NCBI GenBank assembly: GCA_025403435.1
Contig: CM046345.1
Span: 11,412,235 to 11,476,234 of the forward strand
Direction: 5' to 3'
Source of the DNA: Artocarpus heterophyllus
Lineage: Eukaryota > Streptophyta > Magnoliopsida > Rosales > Moraceae
Length of the DNA stretch: 64,000 nucleotides
The stretch's first letter is position 1. Each line of letters begins with the position of its first letter. The position numbers and the translations under genes were made by a program. A model generated the notes under the pieces. It worked only from the letters and a program-made list of their open reading frames with translations. It did no database searches and was not told the origin of the DNA. Of this stretch, positions 1 to 10,770 are shown one piece after another.

Positions 1-724
1 TCTCTCGGTGGTACCTCCACAACACGTACATCCCGATCAGTGACCTGTAACTGTTCGGGTTTAATTGAGTCGGGCACATATTATAGTCGTTAAGTGCCCA
101 GCGTAGAAATGGGTGGAACAGGAGGTGCAACCTAGCCCTGAAAAACTGGACATAAAGCGTTATGCACCCCTCGAGTGGCTCTAGTGGCGAATCGTTCTCC
201 TCGGGTACGATGAGGATCACGTCATCTGGGCTGTTGAACTTGACATGCAGGTCCTCCAGCCGAAACTCTGTTATAGTTCTGGTGTACGCCGCCGCTAAGG
301 TTTGGCCAGGCCGGATCACCCTATAGGTGGTCAACCCTCAAACCTAGGTAATTTAGACCCGCTCATCCTCTCCTATCTCAGGCTGCTCTGCCTCCTCTAC
401 CTCCTCGACTGCCCGCTCTTCATCAAAAATGTCCACCGTGATTATGCCCTCGACTTGAACTCGAGAAGAGCCCGCAGTCGCTACCCCAATGTGTAGGTCC
501 TCGTTCCTGCATGGTCTGATCGATCTCGCCCCATCCAACAGGTTGAGAAATTCCTTCTTAAGGACTATCTGGGAGTCGACCCTTAAAATCTTTTCAAGCC
601 GGGTAGCCCTGTCTCGTTTTGGGGACACATTCTCGATGTCGGCTTGAACGGTAAACGAGTTGCCCTTTGGAATGTTTTTCTTCCAGGAAATGTTTATATT
701 CTGGGAGTCAGTAACGTCACTCAT
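1..724 (-). pseudogene. Antisense ORF of Tat element (PF04195-like), 5' part, frameshifted
   Basis: On the minus strand an ORF starts at 724 (MSDVTDSQNINISW...) and matches the N terminus of the 498-residue antisense ORF at 27640-29136: Ser/acid-rich start, then a RLEKILRVDSQ segment and a TVDIFDEE acidic stretch. The frame closes at 353. The homologous reading (GVTTYRVIRPGQT, then the FHPFLRWALNDYN block typical of PF04195, the 'putative gypsy type transposon' family) resumes in another frame and runs to base 1. It is therefore a frameshifted partial copy. A TATA-like box lies about 147 bases upstream of the ATG. The protein's role is unknown. Confidence 0.7.
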
Positions 725-868
725 TCTTGTACTGCTCAGGAAATTACCTGTTCGGGCTGTGGTAGCTTAGAAACGTAGTCTTCGGGTGAATAACGACAGC
801 TCAACAACTAAGAACTCTTTGGGTGCAAAAATCTGACTTTAGTCGTGTAAAATAAACAGAAATGAAGG

Positions 869-881
869 CCCTATTTATAGT
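869..881 (-). promoter_or_regulatory. TATA box of the antisense ORF
   Basis: The minus strand reads CTATAAATAGGGCC about 147 bases upstream of the antisense-ORF ATG at 724. The same box is present in front of the homologous ORF at 29136 (about 135 bases upstream) and in front of the one near 37.4 kb. Conservation in three diverged copies supports a real promoter. Confidence 0.55.
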
Positions 882-1079
882 TGTTTTAGGTGCAAAAATC
901 ATTACGCCTGTCAGGCGACGCAGTCAACCATGAAGCAACATGTGTCCCCTGGTTGATCTGCGCCAGCTTTCGTCTCACCTCTCTTCGGAGTGCTGTTTGG
1001 CCTTCTTTCTTTTAGCAAACCTCACCCACTCGGCGTAGTCCACCCGGTCGGACACCAAACAGGTGAACTGGAGGGCTAA

Positions 1080-1714
1080 TGTTGAGGGTGAGCTTAGCAC
1101 TACCGCCGAGGAGATGAACTTCGATTGTCGGCTAAATAGGTCGATAGGACTTTCAGGGAGCAAACTATTGACCCGATGGCAACGTGTGTTTCGTCCGAGG
1201 TGCTTCTCAAGGCCCCCGAGGCTTCACCCTAAGCAGGCTGCCACCTCGGACTATGTACTAGCTCGGGTTGGATTAACTTCACTCACAGACAGACTGTTAC
1301 TCGCCACCACAGGATGACAAACGACAAGTAACTCACCTTCCTATGGGAGCCAATCCGTGGACAGGGGAAGTGACACCTGTTACCTACTGCCTGACACGCC
1401 TTGATGTGACACCCAAGTTGTGGGCAAAATCCACCTGACACCCGGTCCAAGTAGTAGCCTATAAATAGGATACATTTATTGCATTCTAGAGAAAGACTCC
1501 TTCCCACCTAACAAGCTCCCGTCTTCTGCCTTGCAACCCCTACCTTGAGCATCGGAGAGCCCTGTCCATTGAATGACACCTTACTCTCACCTCTGAAGCA
1601 TCCCTCCTCTTGTGGCAGGTACGTCGGACCGGACAAAGGCGAGCCAGGAAGAGCTAAACCATGTGTAGCTGCACATGGTGTTGATCCGATGCCGGACCAC
1701 AGTAAGCATCAACA
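1080..1714 (+). repeat. 3' LTR of the truncated Tat element
   Basis: Starts TGTTGAGGGTGAGC and ends AAGCATCAACA, collinear over its full 635 bases with the LTRs at 19328 and 29508, including the CCTATAAATAGGA TATA box near 1458. It is visibly more diverged than those two are from each other. Confidence 0.85.
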
Positions 1715-1769
1715 CCCATCATTGCATAATATTTTAAAAAACAAAATATATCCTCAAGGTATTAGGTAG

Positions 1770-4130
1770 TGTAACGCCCCTATATGGGGGTTAACAGTTT
1801 TTAATGAGATAAAATAAAAATAAATAATAAAAGTAAAACCTTAAAAATAAAATTTGCCCGGGACTTAAATGAAAACTCTCAACTCAAAAATAAAAATATA
1901 AACGACAAATAAACCACAGTTTTAATGTAGCACCTTAAATTTAATAATATAAACTGTTGTCATCATCATTTTAACCCTCAACACATTATAATACAGTCAC
2001 AGAAAGTAACAATTGATGCTTACATTATCATGAAGAACATTCTTTACAATTGAGCAGTCCCAATGTAATATAGTTACATCGCTTCCTCAACTATATTTCT
2101 CGTAGCCACCTCACACTTAGTGAGTCCTGAAAAGATATAAACATAAGGGAATGAGCAACACTATGCTCAGTAGAGAAAGCCATTACTCACCTTTAGGTTT
2201 TTATCATTATCACATTAAAACCTGCATGGTTAGTAAGTCACATCATATTCCAAATTATGAGGTTTATTATGATCACATCTTATGGATACCGTAGTTAATC
2301 ATTACCAAGTGTCATAATTACACATTTATACAAATATTACCAATCATCATTGTTCCTAGGTATCCATGTTAAATTGAGTATCACTCAACTCATCGAAACC
2401 CAAATGGGCGCACTTGATCACCCTATAAACATTCCAAGGGTGTTCCGGTGAGGGGACATCAAGCCCCGAGTCCTCACCAAATCGATTCCTGTACAGTGTG
2501 TTCTGGGACTTTCAACCCAAGGAAGCGTCATCACCTTCCCCCTGTTTTACCTTTTAGGGTATTTATGCCCAAGGACGTAACCGTCGCCCTTTTCATGTCT
2601 CACAATTTCTCTATATTAAATCATTATTAATAGAGTTAATTTTCCTAACCATGCTTCTCAATTTATAACATGTGTCAATTCATTATGTTCCTCGCCGTAC
2701 AATACAAGACGAGTCCATGTCATAGTTTCATATGTGATACACATATAATATCAGTTCAACATAGATATATATATATTGCAGCAAAACAATCAATTTTAAT
2801 TCTATAAAAACCTCACAAAAGATGAGTAAGAGAATCCCTACCTTTTAAGCTTATCAACAGTCTCTTAATCCTGGAATCAATTAACGTTAGCTCCATACTC
2901 CCTTGATCCTAAGGCGTGCATAAGGACAATTAAAACTAAAGCACAACATACAACTACATTCATAAATAAATCATGTGTAAACCTATCTTACTAGTATGCC
3001 ATTAAAGCTTTTATATAAATCTCTTTTGAATACCACAGTAAACAATTTTTGTCTTAACACAATATAAAATGTGAACAAGTAATCTATATGTTTTAGTCCC
3101 TAATAAGATTCATCAATCACTTAGGATAATATTGGAAAGGTTGCAAGACATTAAAGAATTAGGTGGTGAGCAAAGATGGGTTCTTGGTTCAGGTTAGCAG
3201 CTGGTATACCATAACAAACTGGCAGATTTACTAGTTTCCAATACAAAAATTGAATAATTCTTAGAAAATAAAACACAACTCCGATTTAGGTTTATGATAG
3301 CTCGTTAGAAAGCCTAGGATGCTACTTTTCAAATATGCAAACCAATTCATAAAATTCATTTTAATTTAATCTTAGAATTTCAAGAAATAACCACTGCCCA
3401 TAGAGGTATTACAAAGTTTAACAATATAAATTTTCTGTCTAGGGCATATACACTTAGACTTCATACATATGCTCCAAAATAGCAACAAACATATACTTAG
3501 GTTTAAGAACGCAAATTTGAATAATCCTTTAGTATAAAAGAAAATTTATAAATGAAAGACTAAATTTGTTCATAAGATTCTAACCTCGGATTATGGTTAG
3601 TTGGAAGCTTGAAATGGCTTCAAAACAGGTTCCTTTACTTCGGTATGACTGAAATTCTTGCTCAAATGGAGGTGATGGTGGCTGATTTTTATGGCTGCCT
3701 TGAAGAAGTTCTCTAAGTATTTTGCTTCAGCAAAGAAATGAGAAGAAGAGTGTGGGAACCGTGGAAGAGAAAGGAAGAAAAGATGAAGTCTTTGAAGCGA
3801 AGTGATAGAAACAATTATAGAGGAGACATGTTGAAGCATGTCACGGAGGAAATAAAGAAAATGAGGGTCAAGAGTAGTTGGAAAAGATATCCTTATGTCT
3901 CATCTAAAGACTTTAACACACATAATGCCAATATGACATTTTTGAGATTTATTAGAAGTTCTAAGGCTTTTTAGTAATCATACTAAATAAATATAGGAGA
4001 ATTTTAAAAAAATTTAAAAATAGATAAAAATAAATATTATAAAATAAATTTAAATGAAGCAATTTTTTTTTATACATTAAAAATTAATTTAATTACCTCA
4101 ATACCCGTTAGAAGAATAACGGGTGTCACA
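1770..4130 (-). repeat. 3' LTR of the LOG-carrying element
   Basis: 2361 bases. In element orientation it begins TGTGACACCCG and ends GGGCGTTACA. It is collinear with 8394-10754 at a constant offset of 6624 and without indels. The small ORFs inside it occur identically in both LTRs and have no recognisable product. Confidence 0.93.
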
Positions 4131-5084
4131 GCTCTACCCCCCTTAAAGAAATTTCGTCCTCGAAATTCCAATTTTAGTAATACTAGTAAAAATTATGATT
4201 CCACTATGATTCCAATTCTGAGTCTAAACCGTTAATGTTCTTTGTCCTCCAAATTTAAGTTATCGTAACTCCACTTATTTACTTGCATAATAAATCTTAC
4301 TCCTAAATCCCTCAATGAGAGTATTTCTGACAAGTTTCAACTTATAACACCGTATAATAGTCTAAGAATCTGATCAGGCATACATATTGACCATATCATG
4401 ATTCCAGTCCTTCATTGTCCATGGACTGTGATTTACAATCACATTTAAGGAGATTGCCAGAGAAATTTTATATACTTCATCTTTAGGTTCCTTTTCCTTT
4501 TTGAGTAAGGAAAAGTCAAATATATTTGATTTCATACCTCAACTAATAAACTAAAACATAATCATAAAACATATATCACAAACACTTATATTCAAAACCA
4601 TACATTAAACTTATTCATAGAGATATTAAACGGAATCTCTGGTTGCAAACATACCCGACATATTTTTCATTAAACAGCTATCCTCATGACACAAACATTC
4701 AATCCAAATAATATACTCATATTTCATATGGAATATCCCCATAACTGACTCTGGTACTTCCACATAATATTAACAGAATATTACACATTACAAACATAAT
4801 ACGGATACGTTTCGAGAGTACAAGGCACTCCGTATACCAGCTATCCATATCATGCATGCTTATAGAATACAAAAACATCGATAAACAAAAGATCGGACCT
4901 TAAGAAGGATGCGTTTCGAGAGCATCAAGTACTCCGTATCCAGCCATCCCGGCATTAGGCTCAATGAATCTAAAAGATTTAACAACGACGTACCACAAGA
5001 AACACAGAATACAAGGCAAACGGTTATTCGTAACACACGAAATACGGACACACATGCCTACATGCCAAAGATAAAACAAAAAGA
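4131..5084 (-). other. 3' untranslated interior of the LOG-carrying element, with polypurine tract
   Basis: AT-rich and without a credible ORF. The polypurine tract (minus strand, 4132-4147) abuts the LTR, and the relic of the integrase C-terminal codons is at 4148-4169. The rest lies between these and the LOG stop codon. Two short imperfect copies of a segment containing CGTTTCGAGAG and GTACTCCGTAT occur near 4810-4835 and 4910-4940. Confidence 0.7.
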
Positions 5085-5774
5085 TTACAGATGGAGATTC
5101 AAATCAATTGGCCGCTCCCGGCTTTCCCTTTCCCATTCAAGCTTGGATGTTGCAGTGTCGGATTCTGGATGTATGATTTGCATTTTATCTATCAATTCCT
5201 CAGCTGTTGAAGCAGTAACAAAGATTTGTCTCTCCGATTCTGTAGTGATGTTTTCTTCCACAGCGTAATCTAGAAATTTCAAAAGACCGTCATAAAAACC
5301 CTTTACGTTCAGCAGACCCAAAGGTTTGGAATAAAAGCCCAACAATTGCCCACAAGCAACTATAAATATTTCCTCAAGAGTACCTAGACCACCAGGTAAT
5401 GCTATAAAAGCATCGAAATTATAGATTATGTCTTTAAAATTTTTAGGGATACTCCTGACTCCTTCTCCCTTACCTATGGCTTCCTTACAAAGGTTTCCTT
5501 CAACTGGAATATGAGGCCAAATTCTTACATCAGTAGCGTCGCTAGACCTAGCTGCTAGTGCCATATTTACCATCATTTTTATACTACCACCCCCATAGAT
5601 TATGTTAATCTTCTTGCGTGCTAGGACTTGCCCTAAGTGATTTGCAGCTTCTAAATAAGCTTTATCTTTTCCAAGGCTGGAACCACAAAAGACACAGACA
5701 TTCTTTATTTTCTTCGTGGACTGGGAGGTAGACATATTTGGTTTATAGAAGTGGTTGCTTAATGTCTGCTCCAC
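5085..5774 (-). CDS. LOG-like cytokinin riboside 5'-monophosphate phosphoribohydrolase carried by a retroelement
   Basis: A 229-residue ORF; a second in-frame Met at residue 14 (start 5735) is an equally plausible start. LOG enzymes release free cytokinin bases from their nucleotides in the cytosol and nucleus. Visible family features are VCVFCGSS (26-33), IIYGGGS (58-64), the catalytic PGGLGTLEE motif (127-135), and KPLGLLNVKGFYDGLL downstream. The length is normal for the family. It is uninterrupted, whereas plant LOG genes normally contain several introns, so it looks like a captured cDNA. Two things are odd. The loop after YGGGS is IKMMV rather than the Gly-containing form, and the Arg-Lys pair usual before the Asp-Ala-Phe segment is replaced by IPKNFKDIIYNF. 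Activity is therefore uncertain. The C terminus ends DLNLHL, an EAR-like motif. It shares orientation with the element. Confidence 0.85.
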   Translation of the reverse strand: MEQTLSNHFYKPNMSTSQSTKKIKNVCVFCGSSLGKDKAYLEAANHLGQVLARKKINIIYGGGSIKMMVNMALAARSSDATDVRIWPHIPVEGNLCKEAIGKGEGVRSIPKNFKDIIYNFDAFIALPGGLGTLEEIFIVACGQLLGFYSKPLGLLNVKGFYDGLLKFLDYAVEENITTESERQIFVTASTAEELIDKMQIIHPESDTATSKLEWERESRERPIDLNLHL

Positions 5775-6380
5775 TTAGACTTCGGGTTCTACATGAGATT
5801 TTAAAGATAAGAAATATACAAAAAGGGCTAAAGAGATAGACGAGTAGGTAATGAAAAGGTAATCCAAAGATTTAAACAAAATCTTGTGCGGATAAGAAAG
5901 TAAGATAAGGTGATTGATAGTTTACAGAAAATCTGATTTACTTTTTGAAAAAGATTAGACTCTAATTGTATAACTTTTGACAATTGAGAACAATTCGACA
6001 GAAGACCCTCTTGACACAACTGTAGACTTTTTGACAAATATACACCGAGTCTAGAAATTTAATATAAACGACAAATACTGTAGAACTTTTGAAATTTGAG
6101 ACACAAATCTTGAAATATCTGGATAAGCTTTTCAAAATTCAAACATATTACTGTACCGTATGTAACGTGTCTGATAAGATAATATATTTTATTATATATA
6201 TATATTTAAGAAAATCATAAATTAAATAAGATATTAACACTTACTGTATCAATCTAATAATCACAATTATTTCAAACACAAAAGCAAATATTCTGAGTAA
6301 AAGAAAAACACAAACTGTTGAACATCAGCTAAAATTGCTTCAAATAAGTAAAGACTAAATAACCTTTATAGGGCGATGAC
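5775..6380 (-). other. Spacer between the two captured ORFs
   Basis: About 600 AT-rich bases between the stop of the upstream Cys-rich ORF and the LOG start. It holds a 69-codon ORF (5828-6037) with no family resemblance, and a TA run near 6190-6210. I see no RNA gene or conserved site. Confidence 0.5.
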
Positions 6381-6902
6381 TTATTCCCCATCCAGTTTTC
6401 TTATGGCTTGACAAACAGGATCTAGAAATACCATATTCCTGAGGCGTTGTCTTTCTGTATAAAATTTAGGCCAGAGTTTAAAAATAGCTCCTTGAACATA
6501 TCCACTAGGGTGACCGTGGAGAGGAGGATGGATGCTATCCAAGTTCTCCTTTGAAAGTCCATCCCTACAAAACCTTATTTTATCCTCTCTATTCGTAGAC
6601 ATATAACCAGGTGAAGTACATTTACCGTTACAATTTTGTCTTCCACATTTGTTACAAGTGACCACGATGGCACGAGCTCTTCTTTTCATTGCACTACGAC
6701 TGGTACCTGTTCCTGGTAAACCGACATCTTGACTAAAGTCACTCGGACGGATCTTCCCCTCTATCAACATTCTCACATCACAAGGGATGCCAAAACGCAT
6801 AAGAATCCACAACCGAGTAATTCTAGCCTTATATTTCTTTCTGAGAATCTTTTGGGAGAGTGATGGGAAATACTTTCTCAGGTGTTGGTACTTTGGGTCC
6901 AT
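6381..6902 (-). CDS. Small basic Cys-rich protein, resembling plant-virus nucleic-acid-binding proteins
   Basis: A 173-residue ORF, first in the interior of the element and in its orientation. Seen directly: a basic N terminus (RKKYKARITR, 21-30); a Ser-Arg-rich turn followed by KRRARA (73-78); a four-cysteine cluster C83-x2-C86-x4-C91-x3-C95; then SPGY (98-100) and a charged segment DKIRFCRDG (107-115). The order basic stretch, C4 finger, PG turn, and charged FxxxG segment is the layout of the 3'-proximal cysteine-rich proteins (nucleic-acid binding, silencing-suppressor type) of carlaviruses and vitiviruses. It does not fit a retroviral CCHC knuckle (CX2CX4HX4C). Viral ancestry is an inference from motif order; the last 55 residues match nothing I know. 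It could instead be a host or Gag-derived zinc protein. Confidence 0.5.
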   Translation of the reverse strand: MDPKYQHLRKYFPSLSQKILRKKYKARITRLWILMRFGIPCDVRMLIEGKIRPSDFSQDVGLPGTGTSRSAMKRRARAIVVTCNKCGRQNCNGKCTSPGYMSTNREDKIRFCRDGLSKENLDSIHPPLHGHPSGYVQGAIFKLWPKFYTERQRLRNMVFLDPVCQAIRKLDGE

Positions 6903-8374
6903 GATGAGATGAAAGAAGAGTAAATAGAAAGGAAAAATTAAGATAGTAAATTGCAGAATCCTAGAATTCCTTCTTCTTTTAGAGAAAAAGAAGAATTTTT
7001 AATGAAAAAGAAGAGGATTTGCGATTTAGAGAGAAAATAACAAACTAAGAGAGAAAAAGTGAACTCGGAGAAATAAGCTCCTATGCACAGTAAACGTATT
7101 TGTAAACAATGATTAAACCACTGTATATGACACGTATAGAAACCACGTGGGAGAGACAGTGTGAATCAAACTGATTTAAAATTTAAACTAGGCCCAAATG
7201 TTCTTAGTTGAAAATGGTCAGGTTGTTTCGGGCCTTAACACATTTAGAACGAGTTAAATAACAAACATAAAATTGAAAACCAATTTGTATAAATCTTAAA
7301 CCCAATTCAAAGTCCACTATAGATAAGTTAACTATGAACAACAAATCTAATTTAACGACAATCAAGGATCTTCCTGAATGGTATTTAAAATCATTTCATA
7401 ACAACATAATCTTCCAGCAACTCAAATAATTTTGTTTTAATCAAAACCTTATTGAACAATACATACACCCATATGTTATTCATAATACTTAACATCTATC
7501 AATGGATTCATCATCATTACTACCAAGGGTTTAGAATGCGACTAACCTTGAAATCAATACGATTTACGTCTTTCAACGTAGACCATATCAATGAACAAAG
7601 ACACTAGATGTTACTACTTAAGAACATCTACAATCCCCACAATTCTACTTATACAATATATAATTTCCTCATATAACAAAACCTTAGGTAACCAAAAGAT
7701 TCACTGATACACTTAAATACAATGTACGTAACGAAATATTCCAATTTTGAGATTCATGCATTCTAGACTTTACACAGTCTCAACAGACCAAAAGTCTAAC
7801 ATTTATCTCTCTCAAAATTCAACACCATGATTCCCAACTTATATCATATTCCTCAAATATATAGAACTTTTAAGAAAAGTTATTGACACTTATGTGCTCC
7901 ATCGAATCCACACATAATCATTACTTAGGTTTGAATCAATTACGAAAAATTTGGCATATCTATGTCAAACTTTAAAATCAATAAGTCAAGCCTTATATTT
8001 TTTTTATTGTTTTTCACGAGACAAAAGGCTTTTAAATCCTCGTATCTATACGAATTTCTCATCGTTTATACGAATTAGATATGCTTATAGATCCAAATAT
8101 TATACGAATCTCTCATAAGCAATCTACTTATAAACTCATTCCATATAATTATCATTCCCTCATAACTATTAATATTTTCCTTCTATGTAATTATTGTACT
8201 CATATAATCATTAGTATTTTCATTCTATGGCCTTTCCATGTTACATCCTTCTAGACTGTATAAATCAATGTGAAGGTTCATTTTGATGATGACAATAAAA
8301 ATTCAGCTTCAAAACCATCTCAAAAATATATTTTTTTAAAGTGGTGCTACACTCCCTAGGTTAACCGAACCTAG
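6903..8374 (-). other. Long 5' leader of the LOG-carrying element
   Basis: About 1.5 kb between the primer-binding site and the first ORF, AT-rich, with no ORF of note. By position it would hold packaging and dimerisation signals, as in other non-autonomous LTR elements, but I cannot identify them. Confidence 0.5.
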
Positions 8375-8386
8375 GCTCTGATACCA
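8375..8386 (-). promoter_or_regulatory. Primer-binding site, initiator Met-tRNA
   Basis: The minus strand reads TGGTATCAGAGC, the exact complement expected for the 3' end of plant initiator Met-tRNA, seven bases inside the 5' LTR boundary. The following CCTAGGTTCGG is also common in Tekay/Del elements. Confidence 0.9.
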
Positions 8387-8393
8387 AAAATTC

Positions 8394-10754
8394 TGTAACG
8401 CCCCTATATGGGGGTTAACAGTTTTTAATGAGATAAAATAAAAATAAATAATAAAAGTAAAACCTTAAAAATAAAATTTGCCCGGGACTTAAATGAAAAC
8501 TCTCAACTCAAAAATAAAAATATAAACGACAAATAAACCACAGTTTTAATGTAGCACCTTAAATTTAATAATATAAACTGTTGTCATCATCATTTTAACC
8601 CTCAACACATTATAATACAGTCACAGAAAGTAACAATTGATGCTTACATTATCATGAAGAACATTCTTTACAATTGAGCAGTCCCAATGTAATATAGTTA
8701 CATCGCTTCCTCAACTATATTTCTCGTAGCCACCTCACACTTAGTGAGTCCTGAAAAGATATAAACATAAGGGAATGAGCAACACTATGCTCAGTAGAGA
8801 AAGCCATTACTCACCTTTAGGTTTTTATCATTATCACATTAAAACCTGCATGGTTAGTAAGTCACATCATATTCCAAATTATGAGGTTTATTATGATCAC
8901 ATCTTATGGATACCGTAGTTAATCATTACCAAGTGTCATAATTACACATTTATACAAATATTACCAATCATCATTGTTCCTAGGTATCCATGTTAAATTG
9001 AGTATCACTCAACTCATCGAAACCCAAATGGGCGCACTTGATCACCCTATAAACATTCCAAGGGTGTTCCGGTGAGGGGACATCAAGCCCCGAGTCCTCA
9101 CCAAATCGATTCCTGTACAGTGTGTTCTGGGACTTTCAACCCAAGGAAGCGTCATCACCTTCCCCCTGTTTTACCTTTTAGGGTATTTATGCCCAAGGAC
9201 GTAACCGTCGCCCTTTTCATGTCTCACAATTTCTCTATATTAAATCATTATTAATAGAGTTAATTTTCCTAACCATGCTTCTCAATTTATAACATGTGTC
9301 AATTCATTATGTTCCTCGCCGTACAATACAAGACGAGTCCATGTCATAGTTTCATATGTGATACACATATAATATCAGTTCAACATAGATATATATATAT
9401 TGCAGCAAAACAATCAATTTTAATTCTATAAAAACCTCACAAAAGATGAGTAAGAGAATCCCTACCTTTTAAGCTTATCAACAGTCTCTTAATCCTGGAA
9501 TCAATTAACGTTAGCTCCATACTCCCTTGATCCTAAGGCGTGCATAAGGACAATTAAAACTAAAGCACAACATACAACTACATTCATAAATAAATCATGT
9601 GTAAACCTATCTTACTAGTATGCCATTAAAGCTTTTATATAAATCTCTTTTGAATACCACAGTAAACAATTTTTGTCTTAACACAATATAAAATGTGAAC
9701 AAGTAATCTATATGTTTTAGTCCCTAATAAGATTCATCAATCACTTAGGATAATATTGGAAAGGTTGCAAGACATTAAAGAATTAGGTGGTGAGCAAAGA
9801 TGGGTTCTTGGTTCAGGTTAGCAGCTGGTATACCATAACAAACTGACAGATTTACTAGTTTCCAATACAAAAATTGAATAATTCTTAGAAAATAAAACAC
9901 AACTCCGATTTAGGTTTATGATAGCTCGTTAGAAAGCCTAGGATGCTACTTTTCAAATATGCAAACCAATTCATAAAATTCATTTTAATTTAATCTTAGA
10001 ATTTCAAGAAATAACCACTGCCCATAGAGGTATTACAAAGTTTAACAATATAAATTTTCTGTCTAGGGCATATACACTTAGACTTCATACATATGCTCCA
10101 AAATAGCAACAAACATATACTTAGGTTTAAGAACGCAAATTTGAATAATCCTTTAGTATAAAAGAAAATTTATAAATGAAAGACTAAATTTGTTCATAAG
10201 ATTCTAACCTCGGATTATGGTTAGTTGGAAGCTTGAAATGGCTTCAAAACAGGTTCCTTTACTTCGGTATGACTGAAATTCTTGCTCAAATGGAGGTGAT
10301 GGTGGCTGATTTTTATGGCTGCCTTGAAGAAGTTCTCTAAGTATTTTGCTTCAGCAAAGAAATGAGAAGAAGAGTGTGGGAACCGTGGAAGAGAAAGGAA
10401 GAAAAGATGAAGTCTTTGAAGCGAAGTGATAGAAACAATTATAGAGGAGACATGTTGAAGCATGTCACGGAGGAAATAAAGAAAATGAGGGTCAAGAGTA
10501 GTTGGAAAAGATATCCTTATGTCTCATCTAAAGACTTTAACACACATAATGCCAATATGACATTTTTGAGATTTATTAGAAGTTCTAAGGCTTTTTAGTA
10601 ATCATACTAAATAAATATAGGAGAATTTTAAAAAAATTTAAAAATAGATAAAAATAAATATTATAAAATAAATTTAAATGAAGCAATTTTTTTTTATACA
10701 TTAAAAATTAATTTAATTACCTCAATACCCGTTAGAAGAATAACGGGTGTCACA
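8394..10754 (-). repeat. 5' LTR of the LOG-carrying element
   Basis: 2361 bases, the upstream LTR in element orientation and therefore the promoter for the LOG-containing transcript. It is essentially identical to 1770-4130. Confidence 0.93.
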
Positions 10755-10770
10755 GGTAGTATTTAGTATC

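Larger units (their letters stand above)
1..1714 (+). mobile_element. 3' part of a Tat-lineage Ty3-gypsy retrotransposon, cut by the window edge
   Basis: This is the right-hand end of an element of the same family as the complete copy at 19328-30142. Bases 1-960 match the antisense-ORF region of that copy (about 28336-29300), followed by the leader of the antisense ORF, a short purine run before 1080, and a 635-bp LTR. The element's 5' part lies outside the window, so no target duplication can be checked. It is more diverged than the complete copy: substitutions and a frameshift are visible in the antisense ORF. Confidence 0.85.
1770..10754 (-). mobile_element. Complete young LTR retroelement without gag-pol, carrying a LOG-like gene (Tekay/Del-derived LARD)
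   Basis: Two direct repeats of 2361 bases (1770-4130 and 8394-10754) with one difference noticed (G at 3222, A at 9846) flank a 4263-bp interior. The 5-bp target duplication GGTAG is perfect (1765-1769 and 10755-10759). On the minus strand the upstream LTR is followed by TGGTATCAGAGC, complementary to initiator Met-tRNA, and the downstream LTR is preceded by TTTAAGGGGGGTAGAG. Just before that lies a relic of the terminal integrase codons typical of Tekay/Del chromoviruses (GAATTTCGAGGACGAAATTT on the minus strand). No gag, protease, RT or integrase reading frame is visible. Two other ORFs in the element's own orientation occupy the interior. It must therefore have been mobilised in trans, presumably by an autonomous Tekay/Del element. 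Confidence 0.92.

Noticed and set aside
2448..2630. 60-codon ORF repeated exactly at 9072-9254
   Set aside because: LTR sequence, no family features.
3597..3974. ORFs of about 80 codons, repeated exactly at 10221-10598
   Set aside because: They lie inside the two LTRs of one element; the duplication is the LTR pair, not a gene family, and the peptides show no features.
6381..6902. Gag zinc knuckle of an LTR element
   Set aside because: The Cys spacing CX2CX4CX3C has no His and does not match CX2CX4HX4C; no other Gag features are present.
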